Shown here in pieces: positions 33,216 to 44,920 of a stretch of DNA of 64,000 nucleotides (positions are counted from its first letter, which is position 1; each line of letters opens with the position of its first letter). The stretch is from the NCBI GenBank assembly GCA_028532985.1, contig JANCIK010000009.1, positions 62,001 to 126,000 of the forward strand, read 5' to 3'. The position numbers and the translations under genes were made by a program. The notes under the pieces were generated by a model, which saw nothing but the letters and a program-made list of their open reading frames with translations, was not told the origin of the DNA and ran no database searches. Source of the stretch: Stropharia rugosoannulata (lineage: Eukaryota; Basidiomycota; Agaricomycetes; Agaricales; Strophariaceae).

Positions 33216-35023
33216 CTATGTAAGGCTATTATCTACAGGAGGTCCAGGAACACTGTGTTCTACTAAGGAAGATGTACTATGTGAAGGCCCTGCCGTAGTA
33301 GACACATTTATCCTACCAAATAGCTCTTGATATTTAGTAAGGAGAGCGTCCTTATTCAGTCCCTGTACCCTAATCTGCTCCAGTTCCTTCTCCAGGTTTG
33401 CCTTTTGTGTCTGTACCTCTTGAAGTTTGCGCTGTACCTTGAGAGTGTCCCGGCGACGAGCATCCATCAGCTCAGATAGCACTGAACAGAAGTACGACCC
33501 AAACTCAGATATTTCGTCTGATTCATTCCTAATTCTGGGTGATGTATAGTGCAGCGGTGGCACTCGTGATGTCGGGTTCTGGGCTCCAAAAAATAGCCAG
33601 CACCCAGTCTGAACAGAAAGATCTTCGCACTGTAATGGACCCTATTATTAGAAACAACCCTGGATATATAATAAACTCACCCGAACTATCAAGCTATTCA
33701 CTGTCTCAGCAAAGTACCGCTGACATTTATCACTATCCTCAATCTCTCCGGGAAGCTGGTGGCCACGATGTAAAGCTGTCAATGGTCATTATAGATGGTA
33801 AAATTATAAACAATTCAACTTTAGCTAATTTGTACGGACCATGTTTGCTTGGTCCACGATATAAGCCATCGACATGACCGTAGAGAGGATTGGAGGCAGT
33901 TGCACGGATACGCTCTTTCTTTGAGCTTGATTTATTGGTCTCTCCTCGAGCTGGCGTATTGAATGGATCGTGGACAGACACATTATCTCCGCGCATTGGG
34001 CTACTACGGGTGAGAAAGGTAAGTTATTGATCATGGGTAATATCACAGGTGCACCCAACCTGTGTCCTGTCATCTCAGCAGTTTTCGAGGGGTCATCTGT
34101 AGCAGAGAGGGAAGATGCAGAAAACTCAAGCACCCCGTGTGGTACCATTGCTGGAAACTGCTGTGAAGAGCTTTCATGATCGAGAGAGCCATTCTCAATG
34201 TTTGAGCTGGTAGCCGGGTCTGGTGTATGCGGGCCAATGGTGGCCAGTTGCTGAGAGCGCATTTGTAGATCCTAAAGACGTATAAATACATTGTGACAAG
34301 ACAGAGAATACAATGGGATGTTCATACCTGTATAATTTGCTGTTCAATGAGGAAGGCTGCTCCTGATTTTGTATGGGCACATTCGTTGCGTATGGGCCGC
34401 CCAGGGCATATGCTGCATCGTGCGGGCGCCCTTGAAGCCGGACAGCTATTGTCAGAGGAAGTATTGGTAACCCGAGCTCCTGCAAAAATCCCCAGAGTGG
34501 TAATTGAAGAGGGTACACCAGATTCTGACGTTGGCACGAGTGCGGGTACTTCAACATGTACTCCGTTTTGAGTAAATGTAGGCTAATAGCAGGTAAGCAT
34601 ACCGATCATTCAGTACACACTCATTTTCTCGCAAGGACATAGAGACATACCTGAAGAAACTCAAGCACCGTGTTGGACACTAACGGGTGCTGTACACTTG
34701 AGGATGCCCCTCTCGGCGCCTGGATGATAGTATACCAGTGAGTCAGTCAATGTAACACAGCCTGGACATATAGAGTGACAGACCTGAAGCTGCTGCTGTA
34801 GGTAATGTCTTCCGGCTTTTGAATGAACGCACTGGCTCTTTAGAGGCCTATTCTCGCACTTGGTACATCGACTGGGCTGTCGACTAGCCACCTGTACATA
34901 AATCAGAGGTGAGACTTCTTGAATTCACTCCTTCTTAAATTCACTCCATAGGCGTACCTTGGCTTTAATGGGCGATGCTCCTGCGGCGCGGGTTGACCTT
35001 CTTGGGCTTTCAAGGTCGGTCAT
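33216..35023 (-). CDS. KDZ-element protein (460 residues) with duplicated C-x2-C-x2-RP-x4-C-x-H motif
   Basis: Eight minus-strand exons join in phase: 34958-35023, 34784-34891, 34651-34719, 34328-34582, 34060-34271, 33820-34003, 33681-33755 and 33216-33629. Two exons encode the same motif, CTKCENRPLKSQCVH (from residue 31) and CSICPGRPIRNECAH (from residue 137), each followed by a short helix with Gln-Gln. This looks like a duplicated zinc-binding module, perhaps DNA-binding. The centre is Ser/Pro-rich. The C-terminal part has DKCQRYFAETVNSLIVR and a clear coiled coil (RKLQEVQTQKANLEKELEQI). The donor GTTGAA of intron 6 and GTTGGG of intron 5 are unusual, so those joins are less sure. No known family is recognised. 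Confidence 0.65.
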
Positions 35024-35136
35024 CTCAAGATATTGACTCTGGCAAGAAAGTAGGATGAAATCAAGATGCTCATGAAACAATTAAAACCCGAACTGAGTTG
35101 ACATCGAGAAACACAAATGTCAACACATATTCCTTG

Positions 35137-35200
35137 TGGGATATTTCTACCATGAGATCAGATGATGTACGAAGTATGGAATGTTTCTACCATGAGATCA
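35137..35200. promoter_or_regulatory. Pair of palindrome-like sites upstream of the 460-residue gene
   Basis: Two 40-bp-spaced copies of TTTCTACCATGAGATCA (ending at 35160 and 35200), each preceded by a TGGRAT half, give GGAATGTTTCTACC-type inverted sites. They lie 115-180 bp upstream of the gene start at 35023 and resemble the GTAGAA/TTCTAC core of arrays B and C. Confidence 0.4.
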
Positions 35201-35287
35201 ATAGCCACAGTTTCTCGTGTAGAGGGAGATGTACAAAACATCACGTATTATAGTCCATATAAAATATTACATTTGCAACATCCTATC

Positions 35288-38200
35288 CTAAGATGTAAGG
35301 GCTCGGATTCTTTGACGATTCCATACAGATAGGAATGTCTTGGTGTATATAATGGCCCGCTCCTGTGACATGTACGCTACTGGTTTTCGAATACGCAGTA
35401 TGCCACCATTTCCACATTCTGCAGCACTTGAGTTTATATACAGTAAATGTGGGTTAGTTGCACAATATGTACTGAGGAATGCGGCGTGACCACACTTTGT
35501 ATGGCCACCGGTGTGGAATACATCGATAGCAAAGAGGGTCTTGGAAAAGAACTCTGGTTCCCGTGTCATGCAGTAAGGCTGGAGTGCACACGCAAAGTCG
35601 TACACAATGATCTTGGGGGCGGTAACCCAACGTGTATACACAGCTGAGAAAACATCGTTCCTACCTTCGGCAGACGGAATACAGTGGAACCCATAACAAA
35701 TGCTATGAGTGCACCAGATGCACATTATTCCGCCAGTAAGTCGCGATTGACCGTACTTGGCATAGAACTTGTTGCAGCCTTGTCCTCGACTTTCCTTCTT
35801 GGCCGAATCCGTCATATTTTCATAAGGCAGGTTTGGATATTTAGGGCGATGACGAACTTTTGGCATTCCGTAGTATGAGCCTGTCTGTCAACTATAATTA
35901 GCTGTGTGAATACTAGACAATCATGTCAACCACTTACATCTTGCCACCGCTCACTTGAAGCACTTAAGCTTGGATCAATGTCCAATGAAGGCAGGGGATA
36001 TTTTTTGAGTTGAAGAAGCACAGTGCTTGCTCTTACATAGAGCCACAGACACAATTTCAGGGTATCTTGTCTAACCCCACCTTGCTTCAGCTCTAAGGAA
36101 GCAACGCGATACAAGGCTGGGATAGGCGTAAGATGTGATACAAGTTGGGCAAAGCTGTTACTCAAGGTAGGCGCAACAGCAGCCGCGGCGCAAAAATAGC
36201 CCAGCTCATCTAGAGCGGAGCCATTAGCCATTTGCAGACATGTTTCTTCCGCCGCGACCTAGCCACAACATTTAGTAAATATAAATTAATAGCATTAGTA
36301 TGAAGTATTACCTGAAGAAATAGCTTCTTGTACACCGCTGGAGTCCGTACACTTGTCACAAACGCGGTGGGACCGTAGCAACGGTTGAAGACTTGAGAGA
36401 GAGAAGGGTCAATTTTATCTAGCTCCATGATAATGGTAGGAATAAGCTTCAGTCGGTCGGTCATAGCTTTGGCGTTCCTGCGTTGAGCTTTCCTTCGCCT
36501 CTCCAATACAGATTCGGCTGTAGGGTGATCCCCATCATCAGATGAATCTTCGTCGAGATCTGATAAGTCTTTGAGATTATTAAATGGTGCCGTATCTGAC
36601 ATATCACCGCTCTCCAGCATTGATAACAGTAAATCCGGTCCGTTCAAGACGTTGCGGATGGCGTGGCGTAGCTTTCCATTGGCAATAAACTGCAGTCCTG
36701 ACATCGGCTTCACCTTGTCTTTACACGGTGAATCGGGATGAATAGTCGTCGGTGGGCATAATGTGGATCGCAAGTTTCGACGGCTGAAAGCGAGAGTAAC
36801 GCCGTCGACGATGATGGCCTCTGGATTAGGCCCACAGACAGGACACAACATGTCCTGGTTCATTTGCACAAGTTGGATGTATGAGAACCAAGCCGCACGG
36901 AATAGTCGGTCACTGATAAAAGGTATATTTGATTGCCTTGCTTCGTATCTCCTTGATATGACCGTTACCCACGCAATAAATGGGGTTTCAGATGTAGAGA
37001 ACTGGTTGGTGTAATCATCGAGCAGCTCGTGTGTGAGTAATGCTTGATTGTTGAAATTGAATAGGCCGAGAGATTGACAATCAGGTCCAATATAGCGACG
37101 CCTACATGCCCCACATTTCTGTACTTCGATAGTGGTCCTAACAGCGCCAGTAAGTCCGTATATTGTACATGGATTTATTGATGACATAGCAAAGGGGTTG
37201 TAGCGCTCTCGGGGGGACTGACAGCAGCATGTTGAGCTCTCGTCTAGTCGAATCGGCTCAGAGGTCATTGGAATTTGAAAGACGGGGGGCTGAGTAGCAG
37301 TAGGATCTGTAGATATCCTTGCCCATACAGGGGGCGGTATAGCCATGTACGACACTGCTTCTGTGCTTGATCTCACCCGTTGCGCGGAAATGCAGGCTGA
37401 ATAACAGATTATTGAGTACATGAGCATGATTCATGTTGTGACAATATTCAAAACTCGTACCAGGCATATACTCCAAATCCCCAGACCCTGTGTCCTCATC
37501 GAGGGCATCAACATTGGCGTGAATATGCTGCTGGAGTGAGTGCCGTGCTTGGACAATATGATAACAGCTGGTTGCTCCTGAATCTTTGGTACATTTCCAT
37601 GTGCCACCGCCCTTTTCATCTCCATGATGCTTAACGATGGCTCGGTGCTTAACTGTTGCGGAGAACTCATATTCAGGTGCAGGAACAGAGAAAACAGAGT
37701 CATAGAGCCCATCCTTAGCAGTTTCATCCCTTGCACACAAAAAGGTACGCCTATCATCATCTGTAGATTGTGTTGTAGATCTGTACACACGTTAAAAGGA
37801 AATAAACTCACCTGGAGCACTCTGAAACGGCGGAAAGTGAACTGATTGAAACTCTGAAAGGTATGCAATGTGGAAGCATCTGGAGTTTCGTTTACCTTGT
37901 GGGCATTGGCAGCCGATTCTTAATTCATTGGCATGAGGAATACTCTGAATGTGAACCCATCTCGACTAGACTGGATGTCAACTCATTTGAATATACAAAC
38001 AAGTACATGTGGACGTACCAAAATTGCCTCGTTTCTCTCTATATTCCATTCATTTGCCACAAAGATATCCTCGGTCAGTCGAAGGAATGAACATTGGTCG
38101 GATAAAATGGCCTCCACAAATGACATATATCTATCCTCTTCATTTAGCATACTATCTTCACCGGTCAAAACATCAAGAGGAGCAGCCAAGTTCGGTTGAT

Positions 38201-38501
38201 TCTCTTGATTGACATCATTGAACAGCAATATGTCTGAGCTACCTGAAGCAAAATATGGGGTGCTGTAAGAGCGGGAAGTGACAGCCTGGAGAGGTGTAGA
38301 TGGCAAGGGCTCCGAAGACTGGGCTTGCAACGAAGAGCGGTCTTGACCAACATGTGTTTGTACTAGGTGTCCACTTGCTCTCCTGTGACGGCGCTGCTTC
38401 CGGTGTGGTGTGGTGATATCAATTGAGGATGCCTCATATACTATGCGCTGCTTTACTGCCTTAGGACGTTCATATATGACGCGTACATTGTGAGAAGCCA
38501 T
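35288..38501 (-). CDS. KDZ transposase (972 residues)
   Basis: Six minus-strand exons, 38019-38501, 37812-37944, 37461-37760, 36312-37396, 35938-36258 and 35288-35884, join in phase to 972 residues. The N-terminus is basic and Ser-rich. Cysteine clusters follow: CQCPQGKRNSRCFH near residue 170, WKCTKDSGATSCYH near 265-275, and VQKCGACRRRYIGPDC near 237-251 of exon 4's numbering. They fit the CxC-type clusters known beside KDZ transposases (subtype not assigned). The catalytic part has CPVCGPNPEAIIVDGVTLAF (candidate first Asp, about residue 342), then GFHCIPSAEGRNDVFSAVYT, IIVYDFACAL (Asp, about 869) and SSAAECGNGG (Glu, about 929). These are the hallmark KDZ blocks. The enzyme would cut and join the element ends in the nucleus. 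Confidence 0.9.
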
Positions 38502-38599
38502 TGTGTGCGTTAGGCAAGGAGCATATACGCAGTAAATGTTCAAGGAACAAATTGTTTATTGTGCAATTGAACTATTCACCAATATCGTTATATGGCAGG

Positions 38600-38631
38600 A
38601 TTCTACCACATATGAAGTTGTGTGGAATTAC
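38600..38631. promoter_or_regulatory. Inverted half-sites of the array motif upstream of the transposase
   Basis: ATTCTACCACA and TGTGTGGAAT lie about 10 bp apart in inverted orientation, 100-130 bp upstream of the transposase ATG at 38501. They are the two arms of the array units, turned outwards. I infer a regulatory site that could allow the transposase or a partner to control its own gene. Confidence 0.4.
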
Positions 38632-38669
38632 ACAGTACTTGAAACATATTTTCACACCATATTCTTCAC

Positions 38670-39377
38670 TTAAATACATCTGATAAGAGCGCAATACAAT
38701 TCGCCACTTATGACACTACTATGGACCACATACAAACTACCATCAGCTACTAGTGGAGTCACAACCATTGTTTTGCGGGAGTCTACTGATCTATAAATAA
38801 TAATTGAGTAGAGTGCCATATTAATAATAGATCAGTAAATAGACAAACCGATGTCAACGTCGAGAAGTACCTGCACTCAGGGAAGCGCAATGCATTTTGC
38901 GACATTGTAAAGAGAAACTCAACGTCTTCATTGGGTCCCATAAGCTCGAAGGTCTGCGAGGAAGTGTTTCGACCGTGATAGCGGGTAAGAATGACTTGCT
39001 CTGATTGCCATAGATGCACGAGAAGGTCATATGCCATGATATTCGCGGCAACTATTCGGACATCCAATCCAAGGTACTTCTGGAATTCATATCTTACAGA
39101 TCATTGTAATGTACAACCTAGAAGTAAAAAGACTCACAATGTACCGAGCTATTTGTGCTATGACAGATAGACCCTCCATATCAAAGTCATTGGTGTACTC
39201 GTTTGTTGGTCCGGACAGAAAGTGCATATCAAACCGGATTAATTCGTTCTCGTAGTATCGCAGGAGCTTGTTTTGCTCACTGCACGACATTGTGATGAAT
39301 GCAGGATAGTCATCCGAGCTGTCGGAGTACTCGGGAGGGGTGGAGGCACGGTGGGGCAAAGGACGAGTATAGGGCAT
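38670..39377 (-). CDS. KDZ-element protein of 189 residues, unknown function
   Basis: Exons 39138-39377, 38871-39079 and 38670-38790 join in phase to 189 residues. The introns are 58 and 80 nt, with GTGAGT and GTACTT donors. The N-terminus is polar (PPEYSDSSDDYPAFITM), the rest mixed alpha/beta in look, with IAANIMAY-like and QVILTRYHGRN segments. No domain is recognised. It is the first gene inward from array C, reads away from the array, and lies directly upstream of the transposase on the same strand, so a role in transposition or its control is plausible. Confidence 0.65.
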
Positions 39378-39514
39378 GACTGAGGCATGAAGCGTGCGGA
39401 TATTGAGGGAAATAATAATGTATGTTGCTTTTTATCTACACCATTAAATACAGAACTAAAATATCACATGGTGTACATATTTGTTTTATAGAGCATAACA
39501 CTGTGCGTGCGCAG

Positions 39515-40860
39515 CTTGTGTGGAATTATTCCACCACAGCTGATAGCAAGTATGAGTGGTGGGACCCACCTGCGCGCGCACGATGCGGTGTAGAATTATT
39601 CTACCACAGCCCATGGGGCAGCGCACTGGTGGGGACAACTGGTGTGCGCGCACACTGTGTGTAGAATTATTCTACTACAGCCCATGGGGAGTGCACTGGC
39701 AGGGACGGCCGGTGCGCACGCACACTGTGTGTAGAATTATTCTACCACAGTCCATGGGGCAGCGCGCTAGTGGGGACGGCCCGTGCGTGCACACACTGTG
39801 CATAGAATATTTCTACCACAGCCCATGTGGGAGTGTACTGGCGGAGACGGCCGGTGCACGTGCACACTGTCTGTAGAATTATTATACTACAGCTCATGGG
39901 GGAGTGCACTGGTGGGGACCGCCCGTGTGCGTGCATATGTGTGTAGAATTATTCTACCACAGCCTATGGGAGAGTGCGCTGGTGGGACCCATCTGCGCGC
40001 ACACACACTGTGTGTAGAATTATTCTACCACAGCCCATGGGAGAGCACGCTGGTGGGGACGGCCGGTGTGCACACATATGTGTGTGGAATTATTCTACCA
40101 CAACTCATGGGAGAGTGCGCTGGTGGGACCCATCTGCGCGCACACACACTGTGTGTAGAATTATTCTACCACAGCCCATGGGAGAGTGCACTGGTGGGAC
40201 CCATCTGCGCGCACACACACTGTGTGTAGAATTATTCTACCACAGTTCATGAGGCAGCGCGCTGGTGGGGACGGCTGGTGTGCGCACATATGTGTGTGGA
40301 ATTATTCTACCACAACTCATGGGAGAGTGCGCTGGTGGGACCCATCTGCGCGCACACACACTGTGTGTAGAATTATTCTACCACAGCCCATGGGAGAGTG
40401 CACTGGTGGGACCCATCTGCGCGCACACACACTGTGTGTAGAATTATTCTACCACAGTTCATGAGGCAGCGCGCTGGTGGGGACGGCTGGTGTGCGCACA
40501 TATGTGTGTGGAATTATTCTACCACAACTCATGGGAGAGTGCGCTGGTGGGACCCATCTGTGCACGCACACACTATGTGTAGAATTATTCTACCACAGCC
40601 CATGGGAGAGTGCACTGGTGGGACCCATCTGCGCGCACACACACTGTGTGTAGAATTATTCTACCACAGTTCATGAGGCAGCGCGCTGGTGGGGACGGCC
40701 GGTGTGCGCGCATACTGTGTGTAGAATTATTCTACCACTCCCCATGGGGGAGTGCGTTGGTGGGGACCGCCCGTGCGCGCCGACACTTTCTGTAGAATAA
40801 TTCTACCAAAGCCCATGGGGGGAGTGCGCTGGTGGGGACCGCCGTGTGTCGAGCTATTCC
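39515..40860. repeat. Array C: palindrome-centred repeat, about 19 units, with 212-bp higher order
   Basis: Units of about 70 bp contain TGTGTAGAATTATTCTACCA, followed by CAGCCCATGGG and a GC-rich spacer. From about 40,080 to 40,715 three units form a 212-bp higher-order repeat present three times in near-identical form, a sign of recent array expansion. Reverse-complemented, the units match array A in order (CTGTGGTRGAATAATTC, then CACA, then GTGCGCGCA, then GGGTCCC), so A and C form an inverted pair. The outer (right) edge decays to single degenerate units near 40,850 and 40,925. Confidence 0.92.
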
Positions 40861-43800
40861 ATCACAGCTCAATCTCAGCTGGTTGCGGACGTTTGGGATT
40901 TCCCCGTGTCAGCATTTCTTGTGAGTGTAATATTTTCACCGCAGCTATGATGCTAGGAGTATATAGAGCAATACAAGATAATTAATTTGTGTCATAACGG
41001 TTTGAAATTCGTGTATATTTGATACTATCACTACTACATAGCTATGCACAATGAGGCTTATGTAAGAGCAGGCATCAAACCGGGTCATGTTTCACCGATA
41101 CGCCTGGTTGATAAGTATATGTCAGACCAGACACGTTATCCGGGTTTCACTCCTTGTCTATAACCCGGTTACAATGAGACCAGACGCATCGCACGGATTC
41201 AGATCTATTTTTGGAGTGGGCGGGCGATGCCGGCCGGGAACAGTACGCTACACAGCCACGTCTGTTGTTTTCGTCGTCGCCCCCTACCAGGCGACCTACC
41301 CCTCAGAGACTTATGTCTATCGTGATCGCGTTTTCGAACATGGCCGGCTGGGGAACTTGAGTTTGGACCTGTGCACGACACGAAGACGAGGACAGGAATT
41401 ATAATCTCAATAAAGTAAAAAAGAACGGGCACGACAGCGCTGGGGAAGCGGGAGCGGAGAGTGACTGGGACGCATGGACTGAGCTTGCAGCCTCTCAGTT
41501 GCTGGTGATTGGTATGTTTCTTTGCCTATGCATTAGCCCGAATGGTTTACGGTTCTTACTGGAGTACCCTATCCAATTTCTAGGGCCTGTCGCGTTCTCA
41601 TCCCTCCCTCGTCGTGCTTTGCGTCTCCGGGCTCATGGTACTCATGAGATATTCTGTCAGCTCTGCCCCGCACTTGTCTTGCCTCCCCCTTGACGGCCCT
41701 CTCTGCACGGTGCGCCAGCTCATGTGCGTCGCGTTCAACTTCTGTGGTTCGGCCTTCCTCGCAAAGTACCTCCCACGCATGCCAGCTCACGCGCCTCCCC
41801 CGTAACATTCGGTGTGCATTACGCATCCCTCTTCATCCCGCCTTTCATGCGCATATATACCTCTATCTTGCGCGCACTTTACATATATCCACTTGTGTCC
41901 CTCAGTCAACCAGCCCCTCGCAAGCTGCATTCTGCCCTCCCCCTATGCGCTACATTCGTCGCTCCTGCAATCTTGCCCTGGTCTCACCCCCGCCCCCGCC
42001 TCCGGTCCGCAATATATAGTCAGCGCAGTAGCTCGCGCCGCCATCGCGAGACTCGGGCGTGCCTCCTTGGTGCACAGTTCCGTGCATTCACGTTTCGTCC
42101 ATTCGATCTGTTGCATTGCGTTGCATCGGTTGGGTCGCGTTCTATCCGCTCCATCCCATCCCTCGCATTGCATCCCGTCCCCCGCACTGCATCACATCGC
42201 ATAGCTTTGCAATATTTGTCGATGTACTGTCTCCGTCTCTCCTTGCAACCTGCGCAGCGATGGCTCCACGCAAACGATGTCCACTGGCGTGCGGTCCCGA
42301 GGGCTAGCATGCGCGCACTGGTACGAGGACAGGAGGGGAGGCGGGGGATAGATGGAGAGCAAGCGTGAGGTCAGGTGGCCGGTGAGCAGGGATGCGGTAG
42401 GACATGGTTCAGTGCCGCGGAGGTCGGTGGGTGGGGAAGAAGGGTCGGTGTATGGATGGGTCGGCGGATGGTGATGCATGATGGGTCGTTTGTTGGGTGG
42501 GGTGGTGGATGGGAACAATGGTGGTGCTTCGGGAGGCGATGGCGGGGAAGCAGACGTCCTGCTCGTCCGCACTCCATGCGTCGGCGTCGTGCTCACCGAC
42601 ACGGTCGTACGACATTGCCGTCCCGTGGTTCACCTTGGCTAGCACGCGAGCATGTATATGCGCCCCATCTCTACTCTCGAGCTTGTCCGGTCAGGCCCCC
42701 TCCGCCGTCGTGACCGTCCAGCGACTTCCTGTGTCGTCCTGTCCTCGGTGTGTTTCTTGAAGACGTCTGACTGTATGCGCATTCGCACGCTCTGGAGAGA
42801 CCCGTGTTGTCAGACCTCATCTGCTCGTATGCGCATTCGTGCTTTCTCTCTTGAGCCCTTTCCCGTCCCACCTCATACAGCTTGTTGATACTTGCAGCCT
42901 GTCCCGTTCTGTAGGTGCATCTCCGCTGCGTAGATGCGTCCAGCCAAGCGTGCGACAGGCACCGCGGGCCCCGCTCTCCTCGATACCTCCTCTAGCTAGA
43001 CCGTCTCCATCCCCTTCGTACCCTAGCCACTCGCCTATGTCCTGCGCTGTCCTGTCCTGCTCCCCTGCTCCCCAGCGTGTTCCGTGCAAATATATGTGTA
43101 CACCCTCGTCCAGACTACATCTCACGAGCCCCGCCTCACGCGGTTCTCTGACGCCCTGTCCCGCGTTGCCCTCCACTTCCCTTCCCGCCAACTAAACGGC
43201 TGCAGACCTCATGGGGACATGCATCGGCCTGTCCTCTGCATCGCGCACACGGAGCGTATATATCATATCTCGTCTCTAATCTGCTCCGTCCCGCCCCTGT
43301 CTATGGGGCCGCCCCTCTGGAATATTCATCCCATTAACCTGCAAGCCGCCTCCAGTGCTGTCCTCGCTTGGTCCCCACTACACGCATGCGCCCTCACTCC
43401 GACCGCATTCATCGCGCGCAGTCGATGTTCTTCCAACCGCTCCTCTTCACTGCTTTGTCCCTGCCATCTCATTCCATCCTTTCATTTCACTGGTCAATGC
43501 CCCCGCTCGTCGCCTGCGGACTCATTTGCTTCGCATCCCCTGTGCTTGGTTCTGAAGTGCGCTCTTTGCTTGAAGTGCCTCTCGCGATATCCGTTGCTCC
43601 CCTGGTGGCTGTTTACAGGCCAGCTTATCGGTGCGTGCATCTCATGCAGGCTATATCATGTTCTGACTGTATCGTGCGCAGGATATATTGTGCGCCGGCA
43701 TTATTGATTGCGCCCAGGTCTCAATGCATCCTCTCGCCCATACACTAATGCATCCTAGTACGCCCGTCTGTGTCTGTGTATATCTAGCCCTGCCATGTAT

Positions 43801-44920
43801 TATGTGGTTACGTATGCGCAACTGCCACTGACCTCACCTGCGTGCACGGCTTCACATCTGCGCCCTTGCAGTTACGGCGCGTCACTCCGCTCCTATGAAG
43901 CCAAAGCTTCACCTCAGCGCCTGCGCAGGTTCGGCGCACCAACACGCACCACGCTCTGATGCTCACGGGGAATGTCCTTCGTCTGGTTCTGTTCTTGTTC
44001 TACTTTTAGTACCTTGCGATCACATAGCTGGGGTATAAGACTGCATGTACCGAGCTATTCTTATTACCCTGCTCTACTTCTTGCCCTCTATGCCTTAGGC
44101 CTTAAAGCCCACCTTAAAATATGCTTTTTTTGAAATATACTGGTAAACTTTGAGAAGGGCTTTCCATTTCTGTGTTCTGTCCTCTGCTGCCTCCGTCCTG
44201 GTCCCTGCCTACTTGTTTATCCGCCGCTCACCGAGTGCATACATCATGTCGCGTCTTGTAGCTTCTCAGTCCGGTCCCACTCCAGTTCATTAACCCTTGC
44301 GCGAGTACAATACCTGCCGCGCATCCGGCAGGTTTGTGACATGTTGACACATGCTCATCCCCCTTGCTTGTCTCGGTGTGGATGGGCAGATGTTTGGGTA
44401 TGCTTGAGTGCATAGGTGGACTGTGGGCCATAGGATAGCCTACGTTTGCGTCGATCACTATGCTGTCTCTGCTCAAGCGGTATTTATTTCTTCCTTTAAT
44501 GCCCAGCTGCGCAACTCATGTACAGGGCTGGGTCACAGAAAATGTAGGCACTGTCCATAGAGGGTTTCAGAGTAATCTTTCGCGCATGGCGTTTACCGTA
44601 AATACGCCTGAATATCCAACCGATTTGCGGATACTTCACAATTTGTATGTGGTTGTGGAAGTCGGTCGTCACGTTAATGTATGTCTCCAATTCTGTTTTG
44701 ATATCCTGAGGGATACTGCTGCTAATGGGCATCATCGTGACAACAATGTGAACATAGCCGAGGCTCCGTCCAAACGAGTGTAGTTTGTCCTCCCAAGTCC
44801 CGATCAGTAAATTCTCTCAAAGTGTATATATGTCTGAAATGGTCAGAATACTCGATTGGGTTATACAAACTACAATATACATTCAGATACTGACAGGGAG
44901 AAGTAATACAAACATCAATT
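40861..44920 (+). repeat. KDZ right flank and a long non-coding repeat copy
   Basis: 40,861-41,140 is AT-rich and holds degenerate array units, so the KDZ end probably lies here. From about 41,150 the long non-coding repeat resumes (head near 41,207). It is C/T-rich to about 42,300, switches to G-rich DNA (42,320-42,560), then is C/T-rich again to about 44,150. A minus-strand open segment at 44,496-44,735 (with QIGWIFRRIYGKRHARKI) could be an exon relic but has no partner. No gene is supported. Confidence 0.55.

Larger units (their letters stand above)
24650..41140. mobile_element. Giant KDZ-class DNA transposon with inverted terminal repeat arrays
   Basis: The limits are approximate: the element spans at least the outer arrays (25,300 to 40,860) and must end before the non-coding repeat resumes near 41,150. 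It carries three arrays of a palindrome-centred repeat, A and C inverted relative to each other at the ends and B inside. Between them are a KDZ transposase gene and at least five other spliced genes. Established knowledge: KDZ transposons are large DNA elements expanded in basidiomycetes, with transposases carrying extra cysteine clusters (CxC types). Most model exons are phase-consistent, so the copy may be intact. Exact termini and target duplication could not be read by eye. An alternative is two elements: B-to-C carrying the transposase, plus a second one-ended piece from A. Confidence 0.75.

Noticed and set aside
37920..37922. Apparent in-frame stop codon (TAA) early in the KDZ transposase
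   Set aside because: It appears only if the first intron ends at 37,971. Using the acceptor at 37,945 gives an open frame with a good cysteine cluster (CQCPQGKRNSRCFH), so the gene is read as intact.
25300..40860. CRISPR-like arrays
   Set aside because: The regular palindromic repeats with spacers resemble CRISPR at first sight, but spacers are themselves repeated, repeats vary, and the surrounding genes have introns and are eukaryotic.
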